Below the pieces are notes generated by a model. The model worked only from the letters and a program-made list of their open reading frames with translations. It was not told the origin of the DNA and searched no databases. A stretch of DNA of 64,000 bases from the NCBI GenBank assembly GCA_934695325.1, contig CAKUVD010000006.1:1-64000 (forward strand), written 5' to 3'. Below are positions 35,122-44,794 of the stretch, in pieces. Numbering within the stretch: the stretch's first letter is position 1; every line of letters starts with the position of its first letter. The position numbers were made by a program, and so were the translations under genes. This stretch comes from an uncultured Bacteroidales bacterium. Its GTDB lineage: Bacteria; Bacteroidota; Bacteroidia; Bacteroidales; UBA932.

Positions 35122-37736
35122 GCTGTGGCTAGTTCTATCAGCTTGGACAGCGCGTCTTTCAGACCGGCTACATTCTTGCCGCCGGCCGTGGCCAGGCCGG
35201 GCTGTCCACCACCGCCTCCGAGGATGAGTTTGGCTGCTTCGCGGATATCCTTGCCGGCATTCTTGCCGCCTGTGACTAGATCCTGCGAGTACATCAGCAC
35301 GAGATTAGGCTTCTCTGCATACTCGAATGCAGCCGCAAGCACGAATTTCTCGCTCTGTTTCTGCAACATTCCAGCCACGTTCTTTATCATAACAGGATCC
35401 ACAGAATTCGTGAATTCTACAACCTTGATGCCGTTTATCTCCTTTGCATTCTCGGAAAGTTTCTCGGCGAGTCTTGCGGCTTTCTCCTGCATATAGCCTT
35501 CAATCTCTTTCTTGTATCCGGCGTTCTCGTCGATAACCTTGCGGATGGCTTCTCCGAGGTCAGGAGTGTTGTTGAAGAATGACTTGGCATCCTTCAGTGA
35601 CTGTACGAGCGCACGTGTGTGCATCCAGGCCGCCTCGCCTGTGACAGCCTCGATACGTCTCACACCTGCAGCCACGGCTCCCTCTGACAGAATCATAAAT
35701 GAGCCTATCTGGCCGGTAGCCTTTACGTGTGTGCCTCCGCACAGCTCGACTGACTTGCCGAACTTCACGACTCTTACCTTGTCTCCGTATTTCTCGCCGA
35801 ACAGGGCTATGGCGCCCATTGCCTTGGCCTCATCCATCGTGGCGTCCCTCTTCTCTTCGAGAGGATAGTTCGCACGTACGAGTTCATTGACCCTCTTCTC
35901 TACTTTTTCGATCTCCTCGTCGGTCATCTTGGCGAAATGAGAGAAGTCGAAGCGGAGATAGTCCGGGCATACATAAGAGCCCTTCTGCTCCACGTGTGTC
36001 CCGAGCACTTCGCGAAGTGCCTGGTCGAGCAGGTGCGTGGTAGTATGGTTGTTCGTGATTCTCAGTCTTCTGTCAGCGTCCACGTGCAGCGAGAATGATT
36101 CTGTGCAGTCTGAAGGTATGCGCTCTGCAATATGGATTGTCAGGTTGTTCTCCTTTATGGTATTAAGGATATTGATCCTCTCGCCGCTTTCAGATTCGAT
36201 GTATCCTGTATCGCCTACCTGGCCGCCCATCTCAGCATAGAACGGAGTGCGGTCGAACACGAGCTGGAACATAACCCTGTTCTTCTGCTTTACAGTGCGC
36301 TGCTTGATGAGGCTCACTCCGTCGATGTCAGTATAGTCATATCCGAGGAATTCCTCCTCCTCCCCGTTGTGGTACTGTATCCAGTCTCCGAATTCGTTGG
36401 ATGTCGCCTGGCGTGCTCTGTCCTTCTGCTTCTGAAGCTCTGCGTTGAACTCTTCGAGATCCACCGTGTAGCCTTTCTCAGATGCGATGAGCTCCGTAAG
36501 GTCGATAGGGAAGCCGTAGGTGTCATAGAGCACGAATGCGTCCTTCCCGGGGATGACCTTGGTGTCCGCGTACTTGGCGAGATAGTCGTCCATAAGGCGG
36601 ATTCCCCTGTCCAGTGTGCGGAGGAACGCGAACTCCTCCTCCTTGATTACGCTCTCGATGAGCTTCTGCTGGTCGCGGAGCTCAGGATATGCACCGCCCA
36701 TATCATCGGCGAGCTGCTGCACGAGGCGGCAGAGGAACGGCTCGTTGAACCCGAGGAAGGTGTAGCCGTAGCGGACCGCCCTTCTGAGGATTCGGCGGAT
36801 TACGTAGCCTGCCTTCACATTTGAAGGAAGCTGGCCGTCGGCAATGGAGAAGCTGATTGCGCGGATGTGGTCAGCTATGACCCTCATCGCTATTTCTGTC
36901 TTCTCGGACTCGTGATACTGGTGGCCTGATAGTTCCTCGATTTTGTGAATCATACCTGTGAACACGTCTGTATCATAGCTGCTCTTCTTTCCCTGGAGAA
37001 CCATACAGAGACGCTCGAAGCCCATACCTGTATCTATATTGTGGTTCGGCAGGAGCTCCAGTTCGCCGTTTGCCTTTCTGTTGTACTGCATAAATACGAG
37101 GTTCCAGATTTCGATGACGAGAGGGTCGCTCTTGTTCACAAGCTCGCGGCCCGGTACCTTCGCGATCTCCTCGTCGCTTCTGAGGTCAATGTGGATCTCA
37201 CTGCAAGGTCCGCACGGGCCGGTATCACCCATTTCCCAGAAATTGTCGTGCTTGTTTCCCAGAAGAATATGATCCTCGGGAAGATACTTGAGCCAGGTCT
37301 GGTGGGCCTCCTCGTCCAGAGAGGTGCCGTCCTCCTTGGAGCCCTCGAATACTGTTGCGTAGAGCTTGGTCTTGTCTATCTTATAGACTTCTGTGAGAAG
37401 CTCCCAGGCCCAGGAGATGGCCTCAGTCTTGAAATAGTCGCCGAAACTCCAGTTTCCCAGCATCTCGAACATCGTATGGTGATATGAGTCGTGTCCGACC
37501 TCTTCCAGGTCATTGTGCTTGCCGCTTACGCGGAGGCATTTCTGGGAATCAGTCGCCCTATGCGTCTTCGGGGTGACATTGCCGAGGAAAATGTCCTTGA
37601 ACTGGTTCATCCCGGCGTTTGTGAACATAAGCGTAGGGTCGTTCTTTACGACCATAGGTGCGGAAGGGACGATCGTGTGTCCCTTGGAGGCGAAGAAATC
37701 CAGAAATTTCTGTCGTATTTCGTTAGATGTCATCAT
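35118..37736 (-). CDS. alaS: Alanyl-tRNA synthetase
   Basis: Charges tRNA-Ala and edits mischarged Ser/Gly. The 872 residues contain the class II catalytic domain ([20 protein letters not shown] near 28-47), the tRNA-recognition helices, the editing domain with zinc ligands HTTTH (about 566-570) and the CGGTH motif (about 668-672), and a C-Ala domain with the glycine-rich stretch [18 protein letters not shown]. The family's normal length is kept. Two adjacent ATG codons (37736 and 37733) could start it. It is divergent from the M23 peptidase gene, a common Bacteroidota arrangement. Its stop lies inside a direct repeat. Confidence 0.97.
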   Translation of the reverse strand: MMTSNEIRQKFLDFFASKGHTIVPSAPMVVKNDPTLMFTNAGMNQFKDIFLGNVTPKTHRATDSQKCLRVSGKHNDLEEVGHDSYHHTMFEMLGNWSFGDYFKTEAISWAWELLTEVYKIDKTKLYATVFEGSKEDGTSLDEEAHQTWLKYLPEDHILLGNKHDNFWEMGDTGPCGPCSEIHIDLRSDEEIAKVPGRELVNKSDPLVIEIWNLVFMQYNRKANGELELLPNHNIDTGMGFERLCMVLQGKKSSYDTDVFTGMIHKIEELSGHQYHESEKTEIAMRVIADHIRAISFSIADGQLPSNVKAGYVIRRILRRAVRYGYTFLGFNEPFLCRLVQQLADDMGGAYPELRDQQKLIESVIKEEEFAFLRTLDRGIRLMDDYLAKYADTKVIPGKDAFVLYDTYGFPIDLTELIASEKGYTVDLEEFNAELQKQKDRARQATSNEFGDWIQYHNGEEEEFLGYDYTDIDGVSLIKQRTVKQKNRVMFQLVFDRTPFYAEMGGQVGDTGYIESESGERINILNTIKENNLTIHIAERIPSDCTESFSLHVDADRRLRITNNHTTTHLLDQALREVLGTHVEQKGSYVCPDYLRFDFSHFAKMTDEEIEKVEKRVNELVRANYPLEEKRDATMDEAKAMGAIALFGEKYGDKVRVVKFGKSVELCGGTHVKATGQIGSFMILSEGAVAAGVRRIEAVTGEAAWMHTRALVQSLKDAKSFFNNTPDLGEAIRKVIDENAGYKKEIEGYMQEKAARLAEKLSENAKEINGIKVVEFTNSVDPVMIKNVAGMLQKQSEKFVLAAAFEYAEKPNLVLMYSQDLVTGGKNAGKDIREAAKLILGGGGGQPGLATAGGKNVAGLKDALSKLIELATA

Positions 37737-37824
37737 TTGTAATTTTTTCAGTCCGTATTCCGTCGTCTTACGTTTTCGGCACGTTATTTATAGTGGTAAC
37801 GCCCGGAAAAAACGGAACAATCGG

Positions 37825-37832
37825 CAAAATTA
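37825..37832 (-). promoter_or_regulatory. Candidate alaS -7 box
   Basis: Minus-strand TAATTTTG fits TAnnTTTG and predicts a start near 37818, about 80 bases before alaS. No clear TTTG is seen at -33. It lies 22 bases from the oppositely directed box at 37855-37862. Confidence 0.45.
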
Positions 37833-37854
37833 TAACTTTTTTCTCATATTTCAT

Positions 37855-37862
37855 TATATTTG
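37855..37862 (+). promoter_or_regulatory. Candidate -7 box for the M23 peptidase operon
   Basis: TATATTTG fits TAnnTTTG. It ends 6 bases before the ATG at 37869, which would give a transcript with little or no leader, as at recJ. A good -33 TTTG was not found. Confidence 0.45.
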
Positions 37863-37868
37863 CGGAAT

Positions 37869-38900
37869 ATGTCCAAGTTTAGGAAGTATAAACTTAATCC
37901 GGAGACATTGCTATACGAGATAGAGAAGGTCTCGGCAAAATCGCGTGTCCTCAAGGTGGTGACGTTGGTCGCGGCCAGCGTCGCTCTGTCGTGTGTGTAC
38001 TTCTGGTTCTTTACCGCAGTCCTAGGATTTGACCTCCCTAAGACAGTGATGCTGCGCAAGGCCAACGCCCGCTGGGTGTCCAAGATGGAACTTATGAACA
38101 GGCAGCTCGACATCTGTGACGAGACGCTTCAGGGACTGGGAATACGTGATGACGAGATATATCGAAACATCTTCGGAATGAATGAGATACCGCAGGAAGT
38201 GCGCAATGCCGGCTTCGGAGGCGTGAACCGATATGCGTATCTGGACAATGTCCCGGACAACGCCCTGCTCAAGAAGACGTCAGTCCGGCTGGATGTCCTG
38301 ACCAAGAAGTCATATGTGCAGAGCAAGTCTTTCGATGATGTCGAGGCTCTGTCCAGGAGAGCCGGCGATATGGCCTCCTGCATCCCGGCCGTGACACCTA
38401 TTCTCCCGGACAAGTCCAGATACAGGCTGTCCAGTTCTTTCGGCTATCGTTCCGACCCTATATCAGGAAAGACCAAGATGCATACAGGTTTCGACTTCGC
38501 TCTTAAGCCGGGCAATCCAGTGTATGCGACCGGCGACGGCGTGGTGTCTTCTGTGTCGTTCGACCTTTTCAACTATGGCAATTCCGTGGTGATAGACCAC
38601 GGTTTCGGATACAAGACCCGTTATGCGCATCTGAAGACCGTTTTCGTTACGGAAGGTATGAAACTCAAGCGCGGCGAATGTGTCGGTGAGAGTGGAAACT
38701 CCGGAAAGTCCACAGGCCCACATCTGCATTACGAGGTGATGTACAAGGGGCGTTTTGTGAATCCGGTGAACTACTTCGACCTTGATATGCCTGTCGAGGA
38801 GTATTCCTCGATGGTCGGGAAAGTCGCATCCGAGTCGGATAATATCCTCGGGCACGGGATTCCCAAGATAAGACCGTCCTCAAGGGGGGCCAGGAGATGA
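37869..38900 (+). CDS. Membrane-anchored M23 (LytM) peptidase, first of two
   Basis: A probable cell-wall endopeptidase or amidase activator in the periplasm. From the ATG at 37869 (MSKFRKYKLNPETLLYE) it has 343 residues; an in-frame TTG at 37860 lies in the promoter box. A membrane helix follows at about 37-58. The linker region is helical. The LytM domain (about 180-310) keeps all zinc ligands: HTGFD (about 204-208), YAHL (about 257) and HLHYE (about 284). It is therefore probably active, unlike degenerate LytM factors. Its stop overlaps the start of the second M23 gene by the ATGA pattern. Confidence 0.9.
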   Translation: MSKFRKYKLNPETLLYEIEKVSAKSRVLKVVTLVAASVALSCVYFWFFTAVLGFDLPKTVMLRKANARWVSKMELMNRQLDICDETLQGLGIRDDEIYRNIFGMNEIPQEVRNAGFGGVNRYAYLDNVPDNALLKKTSVRLDVLTKKSYVQSKSFDDVEALSRRAGDMASCIPAVTPILPDKSRYRLSSSFGYRSDPISGKTKMHTGFDFALKPGNPVYATGDGVVSSVSFDLFNYGNSVVIDHGFGYKTRYAHLKTVFVTEGMKLKRGECVGESGNSGKSTGPHLHYEVMYKGRFVNPVNYFDLDMPVEEYSSMVGKVASESDNILGHGIPKIRPSSRGARR

Positions 38901-39844
38901 AGAACCGCTACATATTGGACAAGGATTTCCGGCTCAGGAAAGTGACACGTACCGTCAGAGGCGTTCTTTGGACGTGCCTCAAATGGGGCATCGCGACGGC
39001 GTCATTGGCTGCGTTCTATTATCTCATATTCTCGTTTTTCATCAATACTGACGAGGAGCGTCGTCTCAAGAACGAGAACAGGATGTACGGCAAGCTGTAT
39101 CCCGGGATGGTGGAGAAGGAACGCCTTATCTCAGATGTAATAAAGGACTTGCAGATAAGGGACAATTCCATATATCGTCAGATATTCAATGCCGCTGCCC
39201 CTTCGGTGGATCCAATGAACTCCACGATGTTCGTATTCGCCGGTGATTCCATTCCGGACAAGGACATCGTCGATTATACAGAGAAAAAAGCCGGGGCCCT
39301 TACTCGGACTGCGGAGGGCATTGACCGTGATTTCAAGGAGATATTCGGGCGTCTGGCGGCTGGAGAGACGGTGACTCCTCCTATGAGAATTCCTGTGGAC
39401 GGGCTGAAATTCGCACAGGTGGGTGCCTCTACAGGAATGAAGATGAACCCTTTCTATAAAGTTCTGACGCAGCACGGCGGCATTGACCTTATCGTCGGGC
39501 AGGGGACTCCGGTGCTTGCGGCGGGGGACGGTGTGGTGTCTGACGTGCGGCGCTCGGGCAAGGGGCTCGGGAATGTGGTGGAGATAACGCACGACGGCGG
39601 ATATGTGACCGTATATGCGCATCTTGAGGACATCGTCGTGCGGAAAGGTGAGACTCTGAAGGCCGGGCGAAGGATCGGCAATGTAGGTATGTCGGGGAAT
39701 TCATTCGCGCCTCACCTTCATTACGAGGTGCATCGCGACAGCCTGACGCTGAACCCGGTGAACTTCTTTTTCGCGTCTCTGTCGCCGGAAGATTATATGA
39801 AGGCGGCATATATGGCGGCCACGACAGGGCAGAGTATGGATTGA
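38897..39844 (+). CDS. Membrane-anchored M23 (LytM) peptidase, second of two
   Basis: A paralogue of the preceding gene, 315 residues, translated from an overlapping ATGA. An N-terminal membrane helix (about 25-50) is followed by a linker (about 60-165) and a LytM domain with complete metal ligands: HGGID (about 193-197), YAHLED (about 240) and HLHYEV (about 273). Active-site residues are intact. Keeping two tandem copies suggests different substrates or a paired complex, but the sequence does not decide. A merR-type gene follows after 13 bases. Confidence 0.9.
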   Translation: MKNRYILDKDFRLRKVTRTVRGVLWTCLKWGIATASLAAFYYLIFSFFINTDEERRLKNENRMYGKLYPGMVEKERLISDVIKDLQIRDNSIYRQIFNAAAPSVDPMNSTMFVFAGDSIPDKDIVDYTEKKAGALTRTAEGIDRDFKEIFGRLAAGETVTPPMRIPVDGLKFAQVGASTGMKMNPFYKVLTQHGGIDLIVGQGTPVLAAGDGVVSDVRRSGKGLGNVVEITHDGGYVTVYAHLEDIVVRKGETLKAGRRIGNVGMSGNSFAPHLHYEVHRDSLTLNPVNFFFASLSPEDYMKAAYMAATTGQSMD

Positions 39845-39857
39845 CAATTATCATAAT

Positions 39858-40175
39858 ATGGAACGACTGTATTATACTATAGGTGAAGCGGCGGAGATGC
39901 TGGGCGAGAATGTCTCCCTGGTGCGCTATTGGTCTGACAACTTCAGCCGTTTTCTGAAGCCCCACAGGAATGCGAAGGGGAATCGACTGTACACTAAGGA
40001 TGACCTGGAGGTGCTGAGGCAGATATATCACCTCGTCAAGGTGAACGGGATGACTCTGTCCGGCGCCAAGAAGAAAATGCAGGAAGACCGCAAGAGTGTC
40101 GAGAGCAGAGTCCGCGCCGTGGAATGCCTGAAAGGAATACGGTCGAGGCTGGTCGAGATAAGGCGTTCATTATGA
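39858..40175 (+). CDS. MerR-family transcriptional regulator, short form
   Basis: A DNA-binding protein of only 105 residues. It has the winged-helix MerR head (YYTIGEAAEMLGENVSLVRYW about 5-25; a wing around NAKGNRLYTKDDLEVLRQIY about 39-58) and a short coiled-coil tail (about 80-105) but no effector-binding domain. Such proteins are common in Bacteroidota next to M23 and Nif3 genes. No target can be inferred. The stop TGA overlaps the ATG of the Nif3-like gene. Confidence 0.88.
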   Translation: MERLYYTIGEAAEMLGENVSLVRYWSDNFSRFLKPHRNAKGNRLYTKDDLEVLRQIYHLVKVNGMTLSGAKKKMQEDRKSVESRVRAVECLKGIRSRLVEIRRSL

Positions 40176-40966
40176 ATTCAATGCTTATGTATGTAAAGGA
40201 TATCACCGATGTCATTGAGGAATTCGCTCCTCTGGCGATTCAGGAAAAGTGGGACAACAGCGGACTGATAATCGGCTCGCCGTCAGAGACGGTGCACGGT
40301 GTGCTCGTGGGGTTCGACTGTACTCCCGAGCTTGTGGATGAGGCCATCGGATGCGGGGCGGATATGATCGTCACGCATCACCCTCTGATTTTCGGCGGGA
40401 TAAGAAAGATCACTCCGGATGACCAGGTAGGAAGGGCCATAATCAAGGCGATATCTGGTGGGGTGAAGATCTATGCCGCCCACACGACGGCGGACAAGGT
40501 TCTTTCCGGCGTCAGCGGGACGATGGCACGGAGGCTCGGGCTGAAGGATGTAAAGATACTCGACGAAGAGGCTGGTGGCGTCGGTCTTGGCGTCGTCGGA
40601 AATCTTCCGGAGCCGATTGACGCAGAGGGCGCTGTCCTTTATGTGAAAGAAAGATTCGGCCTGAAAGCCGTGAGATATTCCCGGCCGGTCTCGTGCCCTG
40701 TGACCAGGATCGCGATGTGTGGAGGCAGCGGCTCGTCGCTCATAGATGCAGCGATGGCGTCAGGTGCGCAGCTTTATATAACCGGAGATATATCATATCA
40801 CCATTTCTTCACGGCGGACGGCTTTATGTTGATGGATATCGGCCATTTTGAAAGCGAGGCCGACATCGTGGACATTTTATTTTCTCTGATAACGAAAAAA
40901 TTTCCTAACTTTGCAGTTCGCAAAACTTCCAGGCTTGCCGAAAGCAACCCGGTAAGGTATGCGTAG
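40172..40966 (+). CDS. Nif3-like dinuclear metal centre protein (YbgI family)
   Basis: Belongs to the Nif3/YbgI family (also annotated GTP cyclohydrolase 1 type 2), whose cellular role is still unclear. From the ATG at 40172, which overlaps the upstream stop, it has 264 residues, so it is the short form lacking the PII-like insert found in some relatives. Metal-binding residues are visible in THHPLIFGGI (about 69-78), the His in AAHTTADKVLSG (about 103-114) and GHFESEADIVD near the end (about 227). A longer in-frame reading from 40124 lies inside the regulator gene and is not preferred. Confidence 0.88.
   Translation: MNSMLMYVKDITDVIEEFAPLAIQEKWDNSGLIIGSPSETVHGVLVGFDCTPELVDEAIGCGADMIVTHHPLIFGGIRKITPDDQVGRAIIKAISGGVKIYAAHTTADKVLSGVSGTMARRLGLKDVKILDEEAGGVGLGVVGNLPEPIDAEGAVLYVKERFGLKAVRYSRPVSCPVTRIAMCGGSGSSLIDAAMASGAQLYITGDISYHHFFTADGFMLMDIGHFESEADIVDILFSLITKKFPNFAVRKTSRLAESNPVRYA
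40906..40913 (+). promoter_or_regulatory. Candidate internal promoter for the zinc-ribbon/dnaB genes
   Basis: TAACTTTG, followed by C, matches the Bacteroidota -7 consensus well. It lies inside the 3' end of the Nif3-like gene. Predicted start is near 40920, about 77 bases before the zinc-ribbon gene ATG. TCTG about 17 bases upstream is an imperfect -33 element. Confidence 0.45.
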
Positions 40967-40996
40967 GACAATTAAGTAAATTATATATAATTAGAT

Positions 40997-41890
40997 ATGG
41001 CCAAGAAAATAAAGAAAGTCGAAACTCCGATTGACCAGAGGGAGACCTTCGTATCCATCCAGAAAAATTTCGCCGACTCGGAGATGAGTGTAGAGGAGAA
41101 ACTCAAGACTCTTTACTCTCTTCAGGAGGCTGATTCAGCTATCGACAAGATTCTTCAGCAGAGAGGTGAACTTCCTGTGGAGGTTGAGAACCTTGAGAAT
41201 GAAGTCGCTGACATCAAAGCCAAGATCGCTCAGATCAATGCTGATATCGATGCTGCCAATGCGGATATAACTGGTTTCAAGCACGAGATCGTGGAGTGCG
41301 ACACCGCTATCGAGAAATATAAGCGTCAGATGGACGGCGTGACCAACAGCCGTGAATACGACTCGCTCTCAAAGGAGGTTGAGAACCAGGATCTCCTGAA
41401 GAAGATTGCTCAGAAGAAGGTCGTTGATACTAAGGATGCGATTCTGCAGAAGAAAGCTGACCTTGCTGACCTGAAAGATGAACTTGGCGTAAGGAACGAT
41501 GACCTCAAGGCCAAGAAAGAAGAACTCGCGAATATCGTTGAGGCCACTTCCAAAGAGGAGAAGGCTCTCCGCGCCAAGAGGGATGCGTGCGCAGCTCTTA
41601 TTGACGCCCGTACTATGAGTGCATATGAGCGCATACGGCAGAGCGAGAAGAATCACCTCGCTGTAGTGAGCGTATATTATAGCAGCAGCAAGGACAATGA
41701 GATCAATGAGCGTGCCGGCGTGGATATAGGCAAGGGCATCAGCAGCGGCTCTCTTTCCGGAGCGTGCGGCGGGTGTTTCAATACCATCATTCTCCAGAGG
41801 CTCCTGGACATCTATTCCAACAAGAAGCTCGTGATCTGCGAGCATTGCGGAAGAATCATCGTAAGCGACGAGATCGCCGGAAAGGCCTGA
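40997..41890 (+). CDS. Coiled-coil zinc-ribbon protein (COG1579 type)
   Basis: A 297-residue protein of unknown function with a long coiled coil (about 40-215, rich in Lys, Glu, Asp and Ala heptads) and a C-terminal zinc ribbon formed by CGGC (about 254-257) and CEHC (about 277-280). It belongs with the C4-type zinc-ribbon proteins often found beside Nif3-like genes. A role in nucleic-acid or protein-complex binding has been suggested for relatives. Codon use is that of a well-expressed gene. dnaB follows after 23 bases. Confidence 0.85.
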   Translation: MAKKIKKVETPIDQRETFVSIQKNFADSEMSVEEKLKTLYSLQEADSAIDKILQQRGELPVEVENLENEVADIKAKIAQINADIDAANADITGFKHEIVECDTAIEKYKRQMDGVTNSREYDSLSKEVENQDLLKKIAQKKVVDTKDAILQKKADLADLKDELGVRNDDLKAKKEELANIVEATSKEEKALRAKRDACAALIDARTMSAYERIRQSEKNHLAVVSVYYSSSKDNEINERAGVDIGKGISSGSLSGACGGCFNTIILQRLLDIYSNKKLVICEHCGRIIVSDEIAGKA

Positions 41891-41913
41891 CCTGTACAAT
41901 CTGGTGACACATT

Positions 41914-43485
41914 ATGCCTGAACAGAGGAAAACTTCCAGGGGCAGGCAGGACAGGAAAGTCAATTACGAGTCCCTGGGCGTGGAGATGGGAAACAAGCCA
42001 CCTCAGGCTGTCGATTTTGAAGAGGCCGTCCTGGGTGCGCTTCTGATTGAGCCTGGCTGTGTGGATGAGGCTATGGAGGAACTTACTCCGAGCTGTTTCT
42101 ATGAGCCTAAGCATAAGATGATATACGAAGCTATGGTGGCGCTCGTGAATGAGCACGTCGCCATAGATTTGTTGTCTGTATCCCAGAAACTCCAGGAGCA
42201 GAAACACCTTGAAGACATCGGCGGTGCCGTGACGCTGGCTTCATTGTCCCAGAAGATCGGCGCGGCGGCTCACGTTGAGTACTACATAAAGATCCTCAAG
42301 CAGAAATGTATCCAGAGGGACCTGATATCTGCCGCCTATGATATACTGAAGGACGCTTATGATGACTCCGTCGGGGTAGATGACCTCATAGACGTGTCTC
42401 AGACCAAGGTGTTCGCGGCTATCCAGAACAATGTTAAGAAGGATGTCCAGGACGTCGGGTCTATCCTCAAGACGGCGCTTGACGAGATCGAGGAGATGCA
42501 GGATCAGTCTGGCATCAGCGGAGTCCCTTCAGGTTATGCGTCCATTGACAAGTTCACTCTTGGATGGCAGAAGTCCAACCTCATAATCCTCGGAGCGCGT
42601 CCTTCTGTAGGTAAGACGGCTTTCTCGCTGAACATACTCAGAAATGCCGCGGTCGATAACAATATGCCTGTGGCCATATTCTCCTTGGAGATGTCCGCCA
42701 TCGAGCTTGTCAAACGTCTTATGACCACTGAGTCGGGACTTGACGGGGACAAGATCAAGGGTGGCACCAAGCTCAGTGCGGAGGATTGGGAACAGCTGCA
42801 GTACAGGACGAAGGCGCTCGCCAAGGCGCCGATATATATAGATGACACTCCGGGCATCTCAGTTATGGAGTTCAGGACCAAGGCTAAGCGTCTTGTGAAG
42901 TCGAAGGGCGTCAGGTTCATTGTGGTGGACTACCTGCAGCTTATGCAGGGCCCTGCGGAACTTCGCGGAATGCGTGAGCAGGAGGTCGCTGCCATATCCA
43001 GGACGCTGAAGGCGACGGCCAAGGAACTTGAGATTCCTATTATGGCGCTGTCACAGCTGTCACGAAACTCCGTGCAGCGAGGCACGAGCAATAACAGGCC
43101 TATGTTGAGCGACTTGCGAGAGTCGGGATCCATAGAGCAGGATGCGGATATCGTGTTGTTTGTACATAGACCGGACGCCATTGGCCTCGGGGATACAGTG
43201 GAAGACAAGGAATACACTGAAATAATAATCGCCAAGAACCGTAACGGACAGATCGGCACGATTCCTATGAGGTTCAAAGGAAACCAGCTGCGCTTCGTCG
43301 AAGAGGAAAATGGATTGATGCCTAATATGCCGATTGCATCCGCGATGAACGGTGATATGGGCAGCTCTGATCTTGGCGGAGGCGGCTTCGGTCAGGACTT
43401 CGGTGCCGGTTCTGGTTTTCCTGGACAGGATTTCGGAGGCTATCCATCCGGAGGCAATGATTTCTCAAATCCAGGGTTTGAATGA
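41914..43485 (+). CDS. dnaB: Replicative DNA helicase DnaB
   Basis: The hexameric helicase that leads the replication fork. The 523 residues comprise the N-terminal helical domain (about 30-130; PQAVDFEEAVLGALLIEPG), a linker, and the RecA-like ATPase: Walker A GARPSVGKTAFSLNIL (about 228-243), Walker B VRFIVVDYLQLMQG (about 330-343) and the arginine-finger region ADIVLFVHRPD. A Gly/Phe-rich tail (about 470-523, with GGGGFGQDFG) follows and is probably disordered. No intein is present. Its stop overlaps the ATG of the next gene. Confidence 0.96.
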   Translation: MPEQRKTSRGRQDRKVNYESLGVEMGNKPPQAVDFEEAVLGALLIEPGCVDEAMEELTPSCFYEPKHKMIYEAMVALVNEHVAIDLLSVSQKLQEQKHLEDIGGAVTLASLSQKIGAAAHVEYYIKILKQKCIQRDLISAAYDILKDAYDDSVGVDDLIDVSQTKVFAAIQNNVKKDVQDVGSILKTALDEIEEMQDQSGISGVPSGYASIDKFTLGWQKSNLIILGARPSVGKTAFSLNILRNAAVDNNMPVAIFSLEMSAIELVKRLMTTESGLDGDKIKGGTKLSAEDWEQLQYRTKALAKAPIYIDDTPGISVMEFRTKAKRLVKSKGVRFIVVDYLQLMQGPAELRGMREQEVAAISRTLKATAKELEIPIMALSQLSRNSVQRGTSNNRPMLSDLRESGSIEQDADIVLFVHRPDAIGLGDTVEDKEYTEIIIAKNRNGQIGTIPMRFKGNQLRFVEEENGLMPNMPIASAMNGDMGSSDLGGGGFGQDFGAGSGFPGQDFGGYPSGGNDFSNPGFE

Positions 43486-44354
43486 TGAATACCTGTCGTA
43501 GACATATCTTGTCGCTCGCCGTCATCCTTATGTCGGCGCTGGCGTCATCGGCGACTGAACCACTTAAAGGTCCTAACTGCATACCGGTCAAGAGCCTGGA
43601 GGAGGACAAGCTCGCCTATAAGGGCGGCGAGGACTTGGAATTCGCGATCCACTACAAATGGGGCGCGATAAATTCTGACGTGGCCAAGGCGTACGTGAAG
43701 CTCGACACCACTACTTTGAACGGTGTCCCTGCCTTCCATTGCTCGGTGTTCGGCCGTACCGCCAAATTCTACGATATGTTCTTCAAGGTGCGCGAGGACT
43801 TCCAGTCCTGGTTCACAAGGGACGGCGTTGTCCCTATGAAGTTCTTCAGGGATTCCAGGGAAGGCGGGTATTATTCCACTAACCGCTATACATATATATG
43901 GGATCCTGAGGAGTCAAGGCATATCTCGGCCGAGATAGAGACCTCCAGGAGGCCTGTGCGGACGGAGGAATTGCCTCTTTCGGGATGTACCTATGATCTT
44001 CCTTCGCTGTTCTATATGGCCAGGAATATGAATTTCAGCAAGGTCAAGCCGAATGTGAAATATCCTATGACCTTTGCGATAGATGACGATATATATAATG
44101 TATATTTCATCTGGCTCGGAAGAGAAAAGAAGTATATAAAGGGAATCGGGACCGTAAAGACTATGAAGTTCGCGGCGAAGCTCATTGCCGGCGAAGTGTT
44201 CGGCAGCGGGCAGGATATGTTCGTCTGGATAACGGAAGACGAGAACCGCATCCCGGTCTATTTCGAGGCTCCGATCCGCGTCGGCACCGCATCGGGAAGG
44301 CTTACAGGGTGGAAAGGACTGAAACATCCGTTTGATTCCAGAATCAGCAAGTGA
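43482..44354 (+). CDS. DUF3108 domain protein
   Basis: A secreted protein of 290 residues of unknown function. The signal peptide (LSLAVILMSALASSATE) is cut around residue 24. The body fits DUF3108: DLEFAIHYKWGAINSDVAKA near 50, FKVREDFQSWFTRDGVVPMK near 100, and a C-terminal part ending in IPVYFEAPIRVGTASGRL, a pattern shared with periplasmic beta-structured proteins near the envelope-assembly genes. It starts at an overlap with dnaB, and the RseC-like gene begins 3 bases after its stop. Confidence 0.82.
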   Translation: MMNTCRRHILSLAVILMSALASSATEPLKGPNCIPVKSLEEDKLAYKGGEDLEFAIHYKWGAINSDVAKAYVKLDTTTLNGVPAFHCSVFGRTAKFYDMFFKVREDFQSWFTRDGVVPMKFFRDSREGGYYSTNRYTYIWDPEESRHISAEIETSRRPVRTEELPLSGCTYDLPSLFYMARNMNFSKVKPNVKYPMTFAIDDDIYNVYFIWLGREKKYIKGIGTVKTMKFAAKLIAGEVFGSGQDMFVWITEDENRIPVYFEAPIRVGTASGRLTGWKGLKHPFDSRISK

Positions 44355-44356
44355 CT

Positions 44357-44794
44357 ATGGCAGAGGAGATTATTCATAAGGGAAAGGTTCTGTCAGTCGA
44401 TGGCGATGTCATCCGCGTGGAGATAATGTCCAGTTCCGCTTGCTCTTCGTGTCACGCGGCGGGCCTTTGCTCTATGTCGGAGGCTGTCAAGAAAGTCGTG
44501 GAAGTGCCGGCGCGAGGCAATGACGGCTACGCTCCGGGAGAAGAAGTGACTCTCGTACTGAGGTCTTCCCTGGGGATGAGGGCCGTGCTTGCGGCATACG
44601 TGGCTCCGCTGATCATACTGCTGGTGATATGTGTGTCCCTGTCGTTTGCCAGGGTGAATGAACTTTATGCAGGGCTTGCCGGAATGGCTTCCGTCGCCGC
44701 CTATTATCTGGTCCTGTACCTGATACGTGACCGCTTGGCTCGCGACTATGTGTTCTGCATCCGTAAAGACAACAATCTCAATTCAATAATATGA
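44357..44794 (+). CDS. RseC/SoxR-reducing-system family protein
   Basis: A two-helix membrane protein of about 145 residues that usually precedes rnf operons in Bacteroidota. The N-terminal cytoplasmic part carries CSSCHAAGLC (about 28-37), which may bind an Fe-S centre or metal. Two membrane helices follow (about 74-95 and 102-122, LAAYVAPLIILLVICVSLSF and the next). The ATG at 44357 is preferred; a GTG at 44351 overlaps the previous stop. The link to Rnf suggests a redox or assembly role, known from the family but not proved here. Its stop overlaps the rnfB start. Confidence 0.85.
   Translation: MAEEIIHKGKVLSVDGDVIRVEIMSSSACSSCHAAGLCSMSEAVKKVVEVPARGNDGYAPGEEVTLVLRSSLGMRAVLAAYVAPLIILLVICVSLSFARVNELYAGLAGMASVAAYYLVLYLIRDRLARDYVFCIRKDNNLNSII

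Noticed and set aside
34948-35496. 182-residue + strand frame starting in the direct repeat
   Set aside because: It reads repeat and antisense alaS sequence and shows no protein features. It is an artefact of the repeat.
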